DNA from: Bacilli bacterium
Lineage (GTDB): Bacteria; Bacillota_I; Bacilli_A; RF39; UBA660
Direction of reading: 5' to 3'
Length of the DNA stretch: 7,195 bases
Assembly: GCA_017461465.1 (NCBI GenBank)
Contig: JAFTYN010000094.1
Span: 1 to 7,195, forward strand
Every line of letters starts with the position of its first letter. Position 1 is the stretch's first letter. Under the pieces are notes generated by a model. The model made no database searches. It was not told where the DNA came from and worked only from the letters and a program-made list of their open reading frames with translations. A program made the position numbers and the translations under genes. Shown here piece by piece: positions 1 to 5,666 of this stretch.

Positions 1-325
1 ACCTTTTTGTTTCAACTTTAAATGTTTTAAAAGCTATGTTACTTAAAATTTCTTTAACTTTATTTTTTATATTATCAGTATTATTATCAACTTTATGACA
101 AATAACTATACTATGAATACCAAATATTTTAGATAACTTATTTGCTATTTCATCTATATACTTATTATCACAAGTAATATACATCCTTACTCTGTCATAT
201 TCCATTTTAAATTCATATTCTTTAAGTAAACTTCTAATATTATCTGCAAGCATCTTAATAAACATTTTTCGATTTTCTTTTTTTGTAGTTAATTCACCAT
301 ATTTAATCAATATTAATCTTTCCAT
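1..325 (-). CDS. thiI: tRNA 4-thiouridine synthase ThiI, N-terminal part (runs off the left edge)
   Basis: The reading frame starts at ATG 325-323 and stays open to the window edge, giving 108 residues. The start has a strong GGAGG site (336-332) six bases upstream. The protein opens with MERLILIKYGELTTKKENRK, which matches the ThiI signature (RYGELxxKxxNR), and continues into a region like the ferredoxin-like and THUMP domains, with RVRMYI, a KIFGI segment near residue 68 and FKVETKR at the edge. ThiI is a cytoplasmic enzyme that adenylates U8 of tRNA and transfers sulfur from a cysteine desulfurase to make 4-thiouridine; in some species it also serves thiazole synthesis for thiamine. The PP-loop and any rhodanese domain lie outside the window, so which form it is cannot be told. 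Family assignment is secure from the N-terminal motif; completeness is unknown. Confidence 0.88.
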   Translation of the reverse strand, partial: MERLILIKYGELTTKKENRKMFIKMLADNIRSLLKEYEFKMEYDRVRMYITCDNKYIDEIANKLSKIFGIHSIVICHKVDNNTDNIKNKVKEILSNIAFKTFKVETKR

Positions 326-330
326 AAACT

Positions 331-377
331 TCCTCCAAACTTGCTATATTATAGCATTTAAACATTTAAAAAGGAAG
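331..377 (-). promoter_or_regulatory. thiI promoter, extended -10 inside a perfect palindrome
   Basis: On the minus strand a consensus TATAAT (353-348) is preceded by TGC, giving an extended -10 element. The box sits inside the palindrome TGCTATA-A-TATAGCA (342-356; 7-bp arms, one central base). The -35 position with a 17-base spacer reads TTCCTT (376-371), a poor match that lies in the 3' arm and T-run of the preceding gene's terminator. The predicted transcript would start about 15 bases before the thiI start codon, just ahead of the GGAGG site. The extended -10 probably compensates for the weak -35. The palindrome could be a repressor site or chance in AT-rich DNA. Confidence 0.55.
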
Positions 378-394
378 ATTAAATATATCTTCCT
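368..394 (-). terminator. Terminator of the 379-828 gene, overlapping its stop codon
   Basis: The arms AGGAAGAT (372-379) and ATCTTCCT (387-394) form an 8-bp stem with a 7-base loop. Read on the minus strand it is followed by TTTT (371-368). The last residues of the protein (GRYI) are encoded in the 5' arm and loop, and the TAA stop spans the loop/3' arm border. Confidence 0.7.
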
Positions 395-828
395 AAATAT
401 TTAGCATACACTTCAACCAAAGCATATTTAGCCTTATTATCTTCTAAATAAACATTTATAGTAATACCATCATAATAAAACTCTAAAGAAATAATATCAT
501 CTTCTTTAAGTTCATAATTATTATCACTCATAATAGTAATAATCTCTTCTTTAGGAGTATTATTATTTATTCTAAAAATATCATAATTATCTAAATTAAA
601 TCCCATTCTGATAACCCTATTAGTATCATCATCAAAAAAAGGTGCAAATGAAACTTTAAGTTTTGTTACATAATTTTGATAATCTATAGTAATATCAGTA
701 TTCATTTTTTTTAATTCATATAACTCTATTTTTTCTAAAGAATCATCATATTTATCTAATAAATTAAATGGTATATTACTATTATCATTAAGAATATTTA
801 TTGCTTTTTTAATAGTTTCTTCTTTCAA
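379..828 (-). CDS. Unrecognised small soluble protein, TTG start, coupled to the Nudix gene
   Basis: I do not recognise this family. The likely start is TTG 828-826 (149 residues, MKEETIKKAINILND...), because a GGAAGAGGG ribosome binding site, embedded in the last codons of the Nudix gene, lies nine bases upstream. An ATG further upstream (864) has no such site and would overlap the Nudix coding region by 34 bases. Only two bases separate the Nudix stop from this TTG, so translational coupling is expected. The protein is acidic and mixed alpha/beta by eye, with no membrane segment, no signal peptide and, from the TTG start, no cysteine or tryptophan. An aspartate-rich turn (FFDDDTNR, about residues 64-71) and two later beta-like stretches (DDIISLEFYYDGITINVYL and KYALVEVYAKYL) are the most distinctive parts. 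Its position suggests that it works with the Nudix-YcxB protein, but no function can be assigned. Confidence 0.7.
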   Translation of the reverse strand: MKEETIKKAINILNDNSNIPFNLLDKYDDSLEKIELYELKKMNTDITIDYQNYVTKLKVSFAPFFDDDTNRVIRMGFNLDNYDIFRINNNTPKEEIITIMSDNNYELKEDDIISLEFYYDGITINVYLEDNKAKYALVEVYAKYLGRYI

Positions 829-830
829 AT

Positions 831-1883
831 TTATAACCCTCTTCCATAAACAATGTATGGACATGTAACTTTATTTGAAATAAAAGCATTAAAACTACTA
901 TCTATATTATTTTTTGTAATAACATAATAATTTTCATTAGAAGTAAACAAATAATAATTATCACTAGTTTCAATTATCTTATATAATTGACCATAAAATA
1001 CTTTTAAATTCATTTGTTTAGTTTTTATATTAAAATATTCTTCATAAAAAGTATAAGTATATATAGCTTCTTTAAAAATAAGATTACTTTCATAAGCTTT
1101 TTTAAACCTATATTTAGGAAGATAAATTAATAACTCTAAGTAGACAATAGCTAGTATTAAAGCCATATTAAATGGAAGTAGCTGACTAGTAATTCCATAT
1201 ATAATGGCATTACATATAACTATAATAGTCATCATAATAGCAATTATATTAATAAGTATATTACGTCTATATAGTAAATTATGAAGTTTCATATGCTCAC
1301 TATAGCTGTACTCATGTTCTGTTTTATATAACACTCCAATACTATCATGTTCATCAAATTTATCATGTAGATATTTAAAAAGTAGTTTATGTTCTTCACA
1401 ATTAGGAACATAATCTGGATCATTATTCTTAAATATTTGTTCTAAATATTCATAATATACATACTTAATATCAGTAAGTTCAGTAAACTGAAGTTTAGTT
1501 TCCTCAACATCTAAATCTGCTTCAAGTAAATAAACATCATCTATAGTATTTATTTTAGCATGACTATCTTCTTCTTTTCTTCTTACTGAAAATAAATATT
1601 CTAAATCAGGTGCCTTAGCTTTAATACCTAATTCCTCTTTTACTTCTCTTAAAGCAGTCTTTACATTAGTATCTCCTGCTTTAACATGTCCTGCTGTAGA
1701 TATAGCCCATAAGTTTGGGTATGTATCTTTTTTTGGTGATCTTTTTTGCACTAATAATTCTTTCTTAGAATTAATAATCCATATATGAACAGTTCTATGT
1801 AAATCACCATCTTTATATACTTCTTTTCTATCTTTAGTTCCTAAAACATTACCTTCTTCATCGATAACATCAAGTAACTCCAT
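831..1883 (-). CDS. Nudix hydrolase fused to a C-terminal membrane YcxB-like domain
   Basis: Start chosen at ATG 1883-1881 (350 aa), with GGAG (1895-1892) eight bases upstream; a longer reading from TTG 1904 would encode the ribosome binding site itself as protein. Residues about 1-165 are a Nudix hydrolase domain. The Nudix box runs G65-HVKAG-D71-TNVKTAL-REVKEELGI87: metal-binding REVxEE and the glycines are intact, while the glutamate at the GX5E position is aspartate. The neighbouring sequence (ISTAGHVKAGD, LVQKRSPKKDTYPNLW) resembles the YfcD/isopentenyl-diphosphate-isomerase-like branch of Nudix proteins. Substrate unknown. After a linker come two membrane helices (about 209-229 and 238-256) and a cytosolic tail with TYTFYEEYFNIKTK and LYKIIETSDNYYLF, the pattern of YcxB-like proteins. 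The fusion would tether a diphosphate hydrolase to the inner face of the membrane. It lies downstream of ezrA, with a terminator-like hairpin in between. Nudix assignment is firm; YcxB is by pattern recognition. Confidence 0.85.
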   Translation of the reverse strand: MELLDVIDEEGNVLGTKDRKEVYKDGDLHRTVHIWIINSKKELLVQKRSPKKDTYPNLWAISTAGHVKAGDTNVKTALREVKEELGIKAKAPDLEYLFSVRRKEEDSHAKINTIDDVYLLEADLDVEETKLQFTELTDIKYVYYEYLEQIFKNNDPDYVPNCEEHKLLFKYLHDKFDEHDSIGVLYKTEHEYSYSEHMKLHNLLYRRNILINIIAIMMTIIVICNAIIYGITSQLLPFNMALILAIVYLELLIYLPKYRFKKAYESNLIFKEAIYTYTFYEEYFNIKTKQMNLKVFYGQLYKIIETSDNYYLFTSNENYYVITKNNIDSSFNAFISNKVTCPYIVYGRGL

Positions 1884-1898
1884 TTTATCATCTCCTTT

Positions 1899-1931
1899 AA
1901 ACAAAAATGAAAAGATTAAATCTTTTCATTT
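1899..1931 (-). terminator. Terminator-like hairpin between ezrA and the Nudix gene
   Basis: Arms AAATGAAAAGAT (1905-1916) and ATCTTTTCATTT (1920-1931) make a perfect 12-bp stem with a 3-base loop. On the minus strand it is followed by a U-rich run (TTGTTT after the final TTT of the stem). The ezrA stop codon (TAA, 1918-1916) lies at the loop. The Nudix ribosome binding site begins directly after the T-run, leaving no room for a promoter, so the Nudix gene must depend on readthrough or on a promoter inside ezrA. It may act as a partial terminator that lowers downstream expression. Confidence 0.7.
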
Positions 1932-3637
1932 CCATAATAACCTATTAACTTATCATAAATGCCAGGTTCTATAGCATTTAAAGATTTTATTGAAAGTTCT
2001 AAAGACTTTTGATATTCACCCTTAAAGAATAACATTTCTGAATATGCCAAATTACGATCTAAGTCATCATAATCAGAACGATATCTATTTCCATACACAA
2101 TAGCCATTTCTGAGAATTTAGCAGTTTTAATCATTTCTTTAGTTTTACTATATAGTTTTAAAACTAAATCTCTAGCTGTATCTACTCTAGTATTAAGAGT
2201 ATTAATACTAATTGGCTTTTTATCAAGTTCTAATATAATTTCCTTAATAGCAGCTTGCGCTTCAGAAAGTTCCACAAAATAATTATCTGGAATATGTGGA
2301 AAATTATATTCACGCATTTTAGTTTTCGCATTTTTTAAAACTAATTTAACTTCTTCAAGTTGCTCTCTAGCTCTAGCTTCATCATCTTTCATAGCACCTA
2401 TTGTATCAAGTGTAGAATCTAAGCTTTCTTCAATAGCAGATAATCTAACAACAAGAACATCTAATTCTTTGCATAATTTAGAATATGCAAAAGCACCATT
2501 ACCAGTATGATCTACTAAAGCTTTATGATCAGTATTTAATTTTTTAAGTTCTTCTTTTATTTTATTTAATATTTCAATATCTTTATCGTTTAAATCATAT
2601 AAATTTTTAATTTCTTTTAATTGTTTAAAAATATCTGAAACAAGTTTATTAATTCCTGTTAATTTACGATCAAAAGATCTTAAAGTTTCTTCATATGTTT
2701 TTCTACTATTCTTTTCTTTTTCAAAGTCATTAATTAATCCTTCAAAATATTCATTTAATACTTTTAGAATAAGTAAACTTTCTTCAATATTTAAATGTTT
2801 AGCTCTAGTCATAATATCTTTAAGTTTAGCATTAGCTTCATCAATATTATATTCAACATTTAAATAATCAAGTGGATATCCTGCTTTAGTCATAGCATCA
2901 TAATATCTTTTAATTTCTTCAATCTTTTTAGGAATAACCCCTACTGAAAGAAGTACTATTGAAGGCATTTCTTCAATAATAACTGTCATATGATCAAGCA
3001 TTTCCTCAATTGAACTATTTATTTGATTAAGTTCTTGAATTTGACTATTTTCTATTACTTTTTCAAAATCTTCAAACTTTTTAGCAATATTTTCAAATTG
3101 TAATGAAATAGATTCAGCGATTACACCATAATCGCCTTTAGTAGAATTAAATCTTTCAAATAATTCTCTATATCTAGTTTTTAATTTAGTAATAGTCATT
3201 CTATTACGTTCTTCACTAGTAGTTAAATCTCTTATTTCATCAAGTAAAAATTCTGCATTAGTTCTTACTTTATATATTTCCATTTCAAGTTTAGCTATTT
3301 TGTATAAAGTAGATTTATAATCCATTTGAGATAATGTATAATCAGCTTCAAGTAACATATCAGTTATTCTTGGAATTTGGAATTCATTAATATCATCAAG
3401 TCTACCCTTCCACTCTTTATACATAATATTTATCTTATCATTATTCTTATAATTTTCTATTTTAGCAAGTTCAGGTACAATCGGTGTTCCTGAAATTTTA
3501 TTCTTTTCTATATCCAAATATTCTAATTTCTTTTTATACCCTTTATTCTTAACGGCACGAATAGCATATAGAACTACGATAATCAATAAAATGGTTACAA
3601 CAGTAAGTGTAATACCATATAAAGTGATCTCTTCCAT
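1916..3637 (-). CDS. ezrA: Septation ring formation regulator EzrA
   Basis: A 573-residue protein close to the usual EzrA length of about 560-570. A single N-terminal membrane helix (about residues 8-26, rich in V/I/L) is followed by basic residues, giving the extracellular-N, cytosolic-C topology of EzrA. Next comes the conserved opening of the cytosolic part (GTPIVPELAKIENYKNND...YKEWKGRLDDI), then long coiled-coil/spectrin-like helices to the end. Near the C terminus GNRYRS (516-521) corresponds to the conserved QNR patch needed for EzrA localisation at the division site in Bacillus. EzrA binds FtsZ, prevents extra polar Z rings and links division to cell-wall synthesis at mid-cell. The start ATG (3637-3635) has GAGGTG five bases upstream. 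It is transcribed divergently from the TAM41-like gene. Presence of ezrA argues for a walled or wall-related low-GC Gram-positive rather than a true Mycoplasma. Confidence 0.93.
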   Translation of the reverse strand: MEEITLYGITLTVVTILLIIVVLYAIRAVKNKGYKKKLEYLDIEKNKISGTPIVPELAKIENYKNNDKINIMYKEWKGRLDDINEFQIPRITDMLLEADYTLSQMDYKSTLYKIAKLEMEIYKVRTNAEFLLDEIRDLTTSEERNRMTITKLKTRYRELFERFNSTKGDYGVIAESISLQFENIAKKFEDFEKVIENSQIQELNQINSSIEEMLDHMTVIIEEMPSIVLLSVGVIPKKIEEIKRYYDAMTKAGYPLDYLNVEYNIDEANAKLKDIMTRAKHLNIEESLLILKVLNEYFEGLINDFEKEKNSRKTYEETLRSFDRKLTGINKLVSDIFKQLKEIKNLYDLNDKDIEILNKIKEELKKLNTDHKALVDHTGNGAFAYSKLCKELDVLVVRLSAIEESLDSTLDTIGAMKDDEARAREQLEEVKLVLKNAKTKMREYNFPHIPDNYFVELSEAQAAIKEIILELDKKPISINTLNTRVDTARDLVLKLYSKTKEMIKTAKFSEMAIVYGNRYRSDYDDLDRNLAYSEMLFFKGEYQKSLELSIKSLNAIEPGIYDKLIGYYGNEKI

Positions 3638-3651
3638 ACATTCACCTCGTT

Positions 3652-3667
3652 ATTATAATAATAACAT
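3652..3667 (-). promoter_or_regulatory. Possible ezrA promoter (extended -10)
   Basis: On the minus strand TG-T-TATTAT (3666-3658) gives an extended -10 ahead of the GAGGTG site (3648-3643). A second TATAAT (3657-3652) is too near the ribosome binding site to leave it on the transcript. No good -35 lies 16-18 bases upstream of the first box (ACAAAA/TACAAA). The nearby consensus TTGACA (3699-3694) is not correctly spaced for either box. The promoter is therefore likely but not precisely located. Confidence 0.35.
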
Positions 3668-3669
3668 AT

Positions 3670-3736
3670 TTCTTGTCGTTTTTGTATAGTTTTTGTCAAT
3701 TTTTAGCAAATAAAATCCTTTACATATTGACAAGAA
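3670..3736. repeat. Inverted repeat across the ezrA/TAM41 divergent promoter region
   Basis: TTCTTGTC (3670-3677) and GACAAGAA (3729-3736) are an exact 8-bp inverted pair 51 bases apart. The right copy overlaps the -35 box TTGACA (3727-3732) of the plus-strand gene; the left copy lies just upstream of the ezrA -10 region. Between them are two more TTGT-containing T-tracts (3682-3686, 3693-3697), so TTGT motifs start at 3673, 3682 and 3693, roughly one helical turn apart. This could be a shared operator or a curved A-tract segment; chance is possible in such AT-rich DNA. Confidence 0.35.
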
Positions 3737-3755
3737 TTCTTTATAATATTATGAA
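3719..3755 (+). promoter_or_regulatory. Two overlapping promoters for the TAM41-like gene
   Basis: TTTACA (3719-3724) lies 17 bases before a perfect TATAAT (3742-3747). Overlapping it, a perfect TTGACA (3727-3732) lies 17 bases before TATGAA (3750-3755, four of six consensus bases). The first has the better -10, the second the better -35. The gene's ribosome binding site GAGG (3766-3769) follows, seven bases before the ATG. Confidence 0.65.
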
Positions 3756-3776
3756 TATATTATTAGAGGTGATGTT

Positions 3777-4715
3777 ATGCATGAAGATTTAGTTCGTACT
3801 ATAAATGGATTTATTGCAACAAAACCTGCTGTTATAGATATAATCGGTTATGGTTCTGCTGTTAAAACGCAATCAAACGCAGACCCTAAAGATATAAAAC
3901 AAATAGATATTATTGCAACTGTAAGTGATGCAAAAAAATGGCACCATGCAAATATTAAAACTTCAAGAAGTGATTATAATCCTGTTGCAAAAGGATTAGT
4001 AAAACCACTATTACATGTTGGAACGGATATTGAATATTTAAGTAATATACCTTATGATGATAAATTCTTTAAAATAGGTGTTATTGAAAGATTTGATTTT
4101 TTATATGACTTACATAACTGGTCTAATTTTTATATGGCAGGAAGATGCCAAAAACCAATTATGCTAGTAAAGAAAGATAACGAAATAGAAAAAGCTATAA
4201 GACGAAATAGACTTAATGCTTTAAGAGCAGCATTGATACTTAATTATGATAAAAAAATAACTGAAGAAGAATTATATAAAACAATATGTGAACTATCATA
4301 TATGGGAGATATAAGAATGTTCTTTGGCATGGAAAATCCAAATAAAGTAAGAAATATAGTAACTGGAGAATTTGGAGAATTTAAGAAAATTTATAGTGAA
4401 GTAAATGAAGGATTATATACTGAAGAAGATGGTATCATTACACCTAATACTGAAAAACTTCTATCAGATGTTCCTGATATGCCTTCTAAATTAATTGAAT
4501 ATATCGTAAATAATGAAATTAATATTGAGGATATGAGAAAAGAAGATTTAGAAAAATTAAGAACATTTATCGTAAAATATTTAAGACAAATTAATTTACG
4601 CTCAAGTATAGCACAACCTGTTAAAAGTGTTGCCATTAATAATTTTGGAAGTAGTTATACTTATGCTAAAGCAAAACGTAAAAAATATACTTCAAATAAA
4701 GGCAAAAGTGCTTGA
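3777..4715 (+). CDS. TAM41/MMP37-type phosphatidate cytidylyltransferase (CDP-DAG synthase)
   Basis: The 312-residue protein matches the eukaryotic TAM41 family over its whole length. Motifs in order: nucleotidyltransferase loop GYGSAV (24-29), the acidic strand QIDIIATVSD (42-51), KWHHANI (54-60), KIGVI (99-103), LHNWSNFYMAGRCQKP (112-127), the basic helix RRNRLNALRAAL (142-153), LSYMGDIRM (173-181) and the C-terminal LRSSIAQ (274-280). Human TAMM41 has nearly the same strings (LLNWNNLYIAGRLQKP, LSYSGDFRM, RPSSIRQ). In mitochondria the enzyme makes CDP-diacylglycerol from phosphatidate and CTP on the inner membrane for cardiolipin synthesis; it is unrelated to the membrane-embedded bacterial CdsA. 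There is no membrane helix here; the basic tail (KAKRKK...NKGKSA) may contact acidic lipids. Starts at ATG with GAGG seven bases upstream and ends with TGA inside the rpsD -35 box. No terminator follows, so some transcripts should continue into rpsD. Family call is firm; catalytic activity is inferred. Confidence 0.88.
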   Translation: MHEDLVRTINGFIATKPAVIDIIGYGSAVKTQSNADPKDIKQIDIIATVSDAKKWHHANIKTSRSDYNPVAKGLVKPLLHVGTDIEYLSNIPYDDKFFKIGVIERFDFLYDLHNWSNFYMAGRCQKPIMLVKKDNEIEKAIRRNRLNALRAALILNYDKKITEEELYKTICELSYMGDIRMFFGMENPNKVRNIVTGEFGEFKKIYSEVNEGLYTEEDGIITPNTEKLLSDVPDMPSKLIEYIVNNEINIEDMRKEDLEKLRTFIVKYLRQINLRSSIAQPVKSVAINNFGSSYTYAKAKRKKYTSNKGKSA

Positions 4716-4740
4716 CTTTAAAAGGAAAAGTATATATAAT
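4712..4740 (+). promoter_or_regulatory. rpsD promoter
   Basis: TTGACT (4712-4717), a 17-base spacer and a perfect TATAAT (4735-4740) form one of the best promoters in the window, as expected for a ribosomal protein gene. The -35 box contains the TGA stop (4713-4715) of the TAM41-like gene. The transcript should start near 4747, leaving a leader of about 165 bases. Confidence 0.85.
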
Positions 4741-4746
4741 TGTTAG

Positions 4747-4898
4747 TGCGTATGAACTAGCAGCGCTAAATAGAAAATTATAACGTGTTTATTACCTTTA
4801 GGGTTTATTGTGTAACTTTTGCTGCAAAGCGAAGATATTAAAATATGACACCCTATAATTTGACTATTTAGTCTTCTAAGTTTATATAGATATAATTA
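4747..4898 (+). ncRNA. Structured rpsD leader, probably the S4 autoregulatory mRNA element
   Basis: No gene fits in this stretch. GCAGC (4760-4764) can pair with GCTGC (4821-4825), enclosing a domain in which TTATA (4779-4783) pairs with TGTAA (4811-4815, one G-U). TAGGGT (4799-4804), inside that domain, is complementary to ACCCTA (4850-4855) outside it, so the two pairings cross and form a pseudoknot. Further down, GAAGA (4831-4835) can pair with TCTTC (4872-4876), or GACT (4862-4865) with AGTC (4869-4872), as alternatives just ahead of the ribosome binding site. In Bacillus subtilis S4 represses its own unlinked rpsD gene through a leader element, and the position and size fit. I judged this from hand-drawn pairing, not from a covariance model. 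Confidence 0.65.
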
Positions 4899-4913
4899 GA
4901 GGAGGAAAGAAAA

Positions 4914-5516
4914 ATGTCAAGATATACTGGTTCAAGTTATCGTAGAGCTCGTCGTGTTGGTTTTTCAATTAGTGAAACTAGTAAAGAATTAGCTAAAAAA
5001 CCATATGGTCCAGGACAACACGGAAACAAAAGAGCTAAAAAACAATCTAACTATGGTGTTCAATTAGCTGAAAAACAAAAAGTTAGATTTATGTATGGTA
5101 TTAACGAAAAACAATTCAAGAAAATTTTCGCTGATGCTGCTAAAATGAAAGGTGTTCATGGTGAAAACTTCTTAGCTTTACTAGAAAGTCGTTTAGACAA
5201 TTTAGTATATAGAATTGGTTTTGCTACTACAAGAAATGGTGCAAGACAATTAGTTAACCATGGTCATATTACAGTTAATGGTAAAAAAGTAGACATCCCA
5301 TCTTATAGATGTGTTCCAGGTGATGTTATTGCTATTAAAGAAGGACATGACTTAAAAGTTGTTAAAGACTCTTTAGAAGCTTTACATAACAGAGTTGAAT
5401 TCGTTACATTTGATGAAGCTAAAATGACTGGTACATTTGTAAGAATGCCTGCTAGATCAGAATTAAATGCTGAAATTAATGAATCATTAGTAGTTGAATT
5501 CTACAATAGAGGTTAA
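4914..5516 (+). CDS. rpsD: 30S ribosomal protein S4
   Basis: The 200-residue length is that of Bacillus S4. The N-terminal part has the conserved YGPGQHG (31-37), and the S4 RNA-binding domain occupies about 91-155 (ESRLDNLVYRIGFATTRNGARQ..., then HITVNGKKVDIPSY). The N-terminal zinc cysteines found in some S4 proteins are absent (single Cys133), so this is the zinc-free form. S4 is a primary assembly protein that binds 16S rRNA and nucleates the 30S 5' domain; it also acts in translational fidelity and often in autorepression. The ATG has a perfect AGGAGG (4900-4905) eight bases upstream. Codon use is richer in GCT/GTT than the neighbours, in line with high expression. It stands alone with its own promoter, leader and terminator, as rpsD does in Bacillus. 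Confidence 0.97.
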   Translation: MSRYTGSSYRRARRVGFSISETSKELAKKPYGPGQHGNKRAKKQSNYGVQLAEKQKVRFMYGINEKQFKKIFADAAKMKGVHGENFLALLESRLDNLVYRIGFATTRNGARQLVNHGHITVNGKKVDIPSYRCVPGDVIAIKEGHDLKVVKDSLEALHNRVEFVTFDEAKMTGTFVRMPARSELNAEINESLVVEFYNRG

Positions 5517-5526
5517 TAAAAAAAAT

Positions 5527-5557
5527 AAAACAGTTAGAAATTTATCTAACTGTTTTT
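5527..5557. terminator. Bidirectional terminator shared by rpsD and the 27-aa gene
   Basis: CAGTTAGA (5531-5538) pairs with TCTAACTG (5545-5552), extended by four A-T pairs, with a 6-base loop. T-rich DNA follows on the plus strand (TTTTTATTTT) and equally on the minus strand (TTTTATTTTT), so it should stop rpsD transcripts from the left and those of the small gene from the right. It begins ten bases after the rpsD stop; on the minus strand the small gene's TAA overlaps the stem edge. Confidence 0.9.
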
Positions 5558-5639
5558 ATTTTATAATATTACTTCCTAAAACTAACATTAAAGCAAATAA
5601 AGCCATTAATACTAATTTATAAGTAAACTTCCCTTTCAC
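5556..5639 (-). CDS. 27-residue single-helix membrane peptide, GTG start
   Basis: Not a family I recognise. The frame begins at GTG 5639-5637 and encodes MKGKFTYK, then a hydrophobic stretch of about 14 residues rich in L, M, A and F (LVLMALFALMLVLG), then SNIIK and TAA. Support is from context: an AGAGG site (5652-5648) lies eight bases before the GTG, a well-formed promoter lies just upstream (5667-5695), and the stop abuts a strong terminator, making a complete one-gene unit of about 130 bases. Basic N terminus and single helix suggest insertion with the N terminus inside. Candidates are a regulatory membrane peptide, a type I toxin or a small subunit of a larger complex; nothing in the sequence decides. 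There is no obvious overlapping antitoxin RNA other than readthrough of rpsD. Confidence 0.6.
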   Translation of the reverse strand: MKGKFTYKLVLMALFALMLVLGSNIIK

Positions 5640-5666
5640 TTAAAACACCTCTTTGTAAGCAAGAGT

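Noticed and set aside
829..864. ATG start at 864 for the small unknown protein
   Set aside because: No ribosome binding site precedes it and it overlaps the Nudix coding region; TTG at 828 has GGAAGAGGG upstream.
1884..1904. TTG start at 1904 for the Nudix gene
   Set aside because: The added codons are the AAAGGAG ribosome binding site itself; ATG at 1883 is correctly spaced from it.
3694..3699. Perfect TTGACA on the minus strand as the ezrA -35 box
   Set aside because: No -10-like hexamer lies 16-18 bases downstream; the sequence there reads ACAAGA/CAAGAA.
3670..3736. Repeats as a CRISPR or mobile-element end
   Set aside because: Only short arms exist, with no regular repeat-spacer pattern, transposase gene or target duplication.
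4391..4636. 81-codon frame on the minus strand inside the TAM41-like gene
   Set aside because: It lies wholly antisense to a strongly supported gene with conserved motifs and has no ribosome binding site or promoter that I can see.
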